DNA of 64,000 bases, taken from the NCBI GenBank assembly GCA_963844055.1, contig CAWJMN010000002.1:1-64000 (forward strand), read 5' to 3'. The notes under the pieces are model-generated. The model was not told the DNA's origin and did not search any database. It worked only from the letters and a program-made list of their open reading frames with translations. Made by a program: the position numbers and the translations under genes. This document shows, piece after piece, positions 63,085 to 64,000 of this stretch; the first letter of the stretch is position 1, and every line of letters begins with the position of its first letter. The DNA is from CAWJMN01 sp963844055 (lineage in GTDB: Bacteria; Planctomycetota; Planctomycetia; Pirellulales; Pirellulaceae).

Positions 63085-64000
63085 CTACTCCCAGGCGACA
63101 TGCCGCGGTGACGTTCGTGACTTCGACAGCACGATGACTGCTCGCTTGCCATCGGTAAAGTACGGATCCCCTGTCAAGTTCCGCCGAGGAGATTCCGCCC
63201 CACAAGACCCTACTCCGCCAACATAGCCAACCGCCTCCGCCCGTTGCACGCGCAGCAAATCTTCCACGATATAGTCTCGCGCTTCATCCACATTGGGATC
63301 GACGCGGTGAGTGGTAAGATTCCAAACCTTGGTCGTAAAACGGACCCCAATATCGCGGCTAATCTGCCCAACCCAAACTGGCTGACCACCAAATTGAAGC
63401 GGGCTTAGCCAAAGTCGCAAGTGCAATCTTTCATTGATGGAACCGCGAATTCGCTGCAGAGCCACATCCTGGCTGCGACCAAACAGGTACAAAGGACTGA
63501 CCGGCGAATAGCGATATTCCGCACCAAACAAGAAGGCTTTTACCGTCTTCCAGCAGGTGGCCAGCGTAATCGTCTCGCTCTCATCCCAGCGTGAAGTAAA
63601 TGCGCTAAGCAAAGTCTCAAACTCACCAATCACCACAAGATTCACCGGATCGCCATGACGAAGCCCCTTGCCATTGGTTGTCGCAGCAGGCATCTCGCCC
63701 AGTCGGGTGGCCAGTACGGGCAATTCGCAGGGCACAACCTTATCTGCAGGAATCAGATCGCTGAAATCGTGCCGCAGATAATCCGCTGATATCCCCGGCA
63801 CAGGGATTACAAACGTTAAATCGACCGCAGGCTCGCTGGGCGCTGAATCCAATCCCGCTAGTGTCGCCGGACCATCTTCCGTACTGGTTCCCCCGGTCGC
63901 ATACAAACAGACGTGGACGGTCTTCGTCCCCGAATCAAGTGTCGTATAAACAAACCCCTCGGCAGTTTCGCCCGGCGGGATCGGTCGTAATGGAAAGCTT
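63085..64000 (-). CDS. LssY C-terminal-domain protein (5' end outside window)
   Basis: The minus-strand frame is open from the right edge (FPLRPIPPGETAEGFVYTTL) to a stop at 63085, at least 304 residues. It contains the LssY_C pattern: DPVNLVVIGEFETLLSAFTS, RWDESETITLATCWKT, YSPVSPLYLFGRSQDVALQR, VWVGQISRDIGVRFTTKVWN and HRVDPNVDEARDYIVEDLLR. The family often follows phosphatase/VTT membrane domains; the part seen here has none. Role unknown, often tied to lipid or secretion genes. Confidence 0.85.
   Translation of the reverse strand, partial: SFPLRPIPPGETAEGFVYTTLDSGTKTVHVCLYATGGTSTEDGPATLAGLDSAPSEPAVDLTFVIPVPGISADYLRHDFSDLIPADKVVPCELPVLATRLGEMPAATTNGKGLRHGDPVNLVVIGEFETLLSAFTSRWDESETITLATCWKTVKAFLFGAEYRYSPVSPLYLFGRSQDVALQRIRGSINERLHLRLWLSPLQFGGQPVWVGQISRDIGVRFTTKVWNLTTHRVDPNVDEARDYIVEDLLRVQRAEAVGYVGGVGSCGAESPRRNLTGDPYFTDGKRAVIVLSKSRTSPRHVAWE

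Noticed and set aside
1..64000. CRISPR arrays, rRNA and tRNA genes
   Set aside because: No regularly spaced repeats, rRNA signature segments or tRNA cloverleaf with TTCGA arm were recognised on either strand.

Overview
The window looks like the chromosome of a planctomycete, most likely Pirellulales-like. The signs are an LE-x-R-MMA type N-terminal motif on a surface protein, DUF1501/DUF1552 secretory proteins paired with DUF1549/1553 and DUF1592-type cytochrome-like proteins, a PVC-type sugar-dehydrogenase-like propeller, ThuA and sialate-O-acetylesterase genes, M81 peptidase, a BBP7-like barrel and DUF2924/recombinase cassettes. No rRNA, tRNA or CRISPR array was seen.

Layout. 1-1196: end of a large secreted repeat protein (minus strand, runs off the window). 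1730-3924: a phage-like pair, a ParB-domain DNA methyltransferase and a terminase-small-subunit-like protein. 3.9-8.5 kb: a lone HlyD-type adaptor gene in a graveyard of transposon ends, with a broken acetylesterase, a broken integrase and a 335-bp miniature element that encloses a DUF2924 fragment. 8.9-19.4 kb: a compact minus-strand operon of sigma factor, zinc anti-sigma, C39-like peptidase, two dynamin-like GTPases, Hsp70-like ATPase, three small proteins mostly with hydrophobic N-termini, AAA+ ATPase and a small membrane protein. This is the best candidate for an undescribed system: a sigma-controlled membrane-remodelling and chaperone machine.

20-25 kb: a three-gene cassette (DUF2924, large serine recombinase, small helix-turn-helix protein) coupled by ATGA overlaps, an IS5-type insertion sequence with a frameshift heptamer, and a leucine-rich-repeat protein. 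25.5-30.4 kb: a giant helical protein with a proline-rich linker and a distinct C-terminal part, cut at its N-terminus by a 3755-bp transposon (30595-34349). That transposon has about 52-bp inverted ends, two different DDE integrases, a coiled-coil accessory protein and a probable A7-plus-hairpin frameshift. Relatives of its ends recur at six or so other places in the window. 34.4-35.8 kb holds a 242-bp direct duplication and more transposon debris.

36-64 kb is ordinary planctomycete catabolic and envelope gene content: pentaheme cytochrome, dehydrogenase-like propeller and ThuA (one plus-strand run), a two-domain acetylesterase, a CdiI-like orphan immunity gene, SDR/M81/enolase-superfamily genes, an NHL propeller, a DUF502 membrane protein, an amidohydrolase, a DUF1592-DUF1552-BNR run, a BBP7 barrel, a PAS-AraC regulator divergent from a PSD1 cytochrome/DUF1501 pair (the DUF1501 gene carries a one-base frameshift), and a partial LssY-C-domain gene at the right edge.
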